Made by a program: the position numbers and the translations under genes. Below the pieces are notes generated by a model. That model worked only from the letters and a program-made list of their open reading frames with translations, had not been told where the DNA came from and ran no database searches. A stretch of DNA of 12,299 nucleotides from Negativicoccus succinicivorans (GTDB lineage: Bacteria > Bacillota > Negativicutes > Veillonellales > Negativicoccaceae), in contig NZ_JAHAHH010000038.1 of assembly GCF_018373335.1 (NCBI RefSeq), forward strand, positions 1 to 12,299, written 5' to 3'. Shown one piece after another: positions 11,815 to 12,299 of this stretch. Position 1 is the first letter of the stretch. The number at the start of each line of letters is the position of its first letter.

Positions 11815-12299
11815 TTATTCTTCCCATACATATATATCACAGTCACCGGCAAACTGCAAGGCGTTCGCGAGCACCGGATCATTTTGATCCGCGGGGTCAA
11901 TATCCTCCCGGCGGATCTTGCGGTACTCCCCCGGCGATGTCACCGAAGATGCGGAAACCGCTGTTTTTTCCGATGACGGTGCCGCCGCTTCGTCTCGTTG
12001 CAATGCTTCAGCACGAGCGCGCGCTTCATCCGCCTGAGTGCTTTGGGCGGCTACGGCTAAGAGCGTCAGCTCGACGCCGGTGAGTTCCTGCAAAATACCG
12101 GCCACTTCCTGTCGGTATTCCGGCCGATTCGCCGCATCGACCAGAAACGCATGCTCAATTGCGATGATGACATGAGTGCCGGAGATTAAAAGAAGTTTCG
12201 CATTGCGGTAGCAGGCCGCCTGCGCCATTTTTTTGCGGGCGAAAAGCGCCTCGACAACTTTTTGCCAAATCCCGTCATACTGCGCGGGGGGCACAAAAA
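11815..12299 (-). CDS. dnaX: DNA polymerase III subunit gamma/tau, C-terminal part (5' end outside window)
   Basis: Only the last 161 residues are visible; the ATPase domains of this clamp-loader subunit lie beyond the right edge. The visible start (IWQKVVEALFARKKMAQAA) matches the conserved helix of the C-terminal domain of bacterial DnaX, followed by LLLISGTHVIIAI and a helical stretch ending ELTGVELTLLAV. A low-complexity linker rich in Ala, Glu and Ser follows, then a short acidic end (CDIYVWEE). Position before ybaB and recR supports the call strongly. Whether a slippery site gives a separate gamma form cannot be judged from this fragment. Confidence 0.9.
   Translation of the reverse strand, partial: FVPPAQYDGIWQKVVEALFARKKMAQAACYRNAKLLLISGTHVIIAIEHAFLVDAANRPEYRQEVAGILQELTGVELTLLAVAAQSTQADEARARAEALQRDEAAAPSSEKTAVSASSVTSPGEYRKIRREDIDPADQNDPVLANALQFAGDCDIYVWEE

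Noticed and set aside
1..12299. CRISPR array, insertion sequence, phage, toxin-antitoxin or defence genes
   Set aside because: No spaced direct-repeat array, transposase, integrase or known defence motif was seen on either strand.

Overview
The window looks like a chromosomal stretch from a Gram-negative-walled (diderm) Firmicute of the Negativicutes, most likely the Veillonella-like side; the genus cannot be fixed from sequence alone. The gene order dnaX - ybaB/ebfC - recR - bofA and the order wecA-type transferase - wecB - atpZ/atpI - atpB are Firmicute arrangements. The window also encodes a small outer-membrane beta-barrel protein (signal peptide plus a C-terminal Tyr-Arg-Phe), which needs an outer membrane. 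Base composition is moderately GC-rich in genes, with AT-rich spacers.

Layout. Positions 1-3454 (minus strand) hold a lipid-linked glycan initiation pair (wecA-like, wecB-like) followed by the start of the F-type ATP synthase operon (atpZ-like, atpI-like, atpB cut by the window edge). A second promoter appears to sit on the wecB stop codon, so the ATP synthase genes can be read with or without the glycan genes. From 3455 to about 4650 there is an AT-rich spacer with a good plus-strand promoter, a leader hairpin, a secreted protein of unknown family, and a roughly 300-base tail with many inverted repeats and a remnant-like open frame. A shared bidirectional terminator separates this from the minus-strand outer-membrane protein gene. 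That gene is divergent from a plus-strand ClC-type chloride/proton exchanger with a cytoplasmic TrkA-C domain. A plus-strand 2-hydroxyacid dehydrogenase follows and ends at a perfect 50-bp palindromic terminator.

The rest is minus strand. A TrpR-like YerC/YecD repressor is directly coupled to a phosphomannomutase/phosphoglucomutase. A separate transcription unit encodes a stand-alone B3/B4 (PheRS editing-like) protein. The rightmost operon is dnaX (C-terminal part only), ybaB/ebfC, recR and bofA, ending in its own terminator.

How it fits together. Most of the window is housekeeping: energy coupling, surface-polysaccharide precursors (WecA/WecB and the hexose-phosphate mutase), replication and repair (DnaX, EbfC, RecR) and ion homeostasis (ClC). 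No CRISPR array, insertion sequence, prophage, toxin-antitoxin or recognisable defence system was found, and no rRNA or tRNA gene. The least explained part is 3656-4645: the secreted protein, its structured leader, and the structured or remnant tail in the same reading frame.
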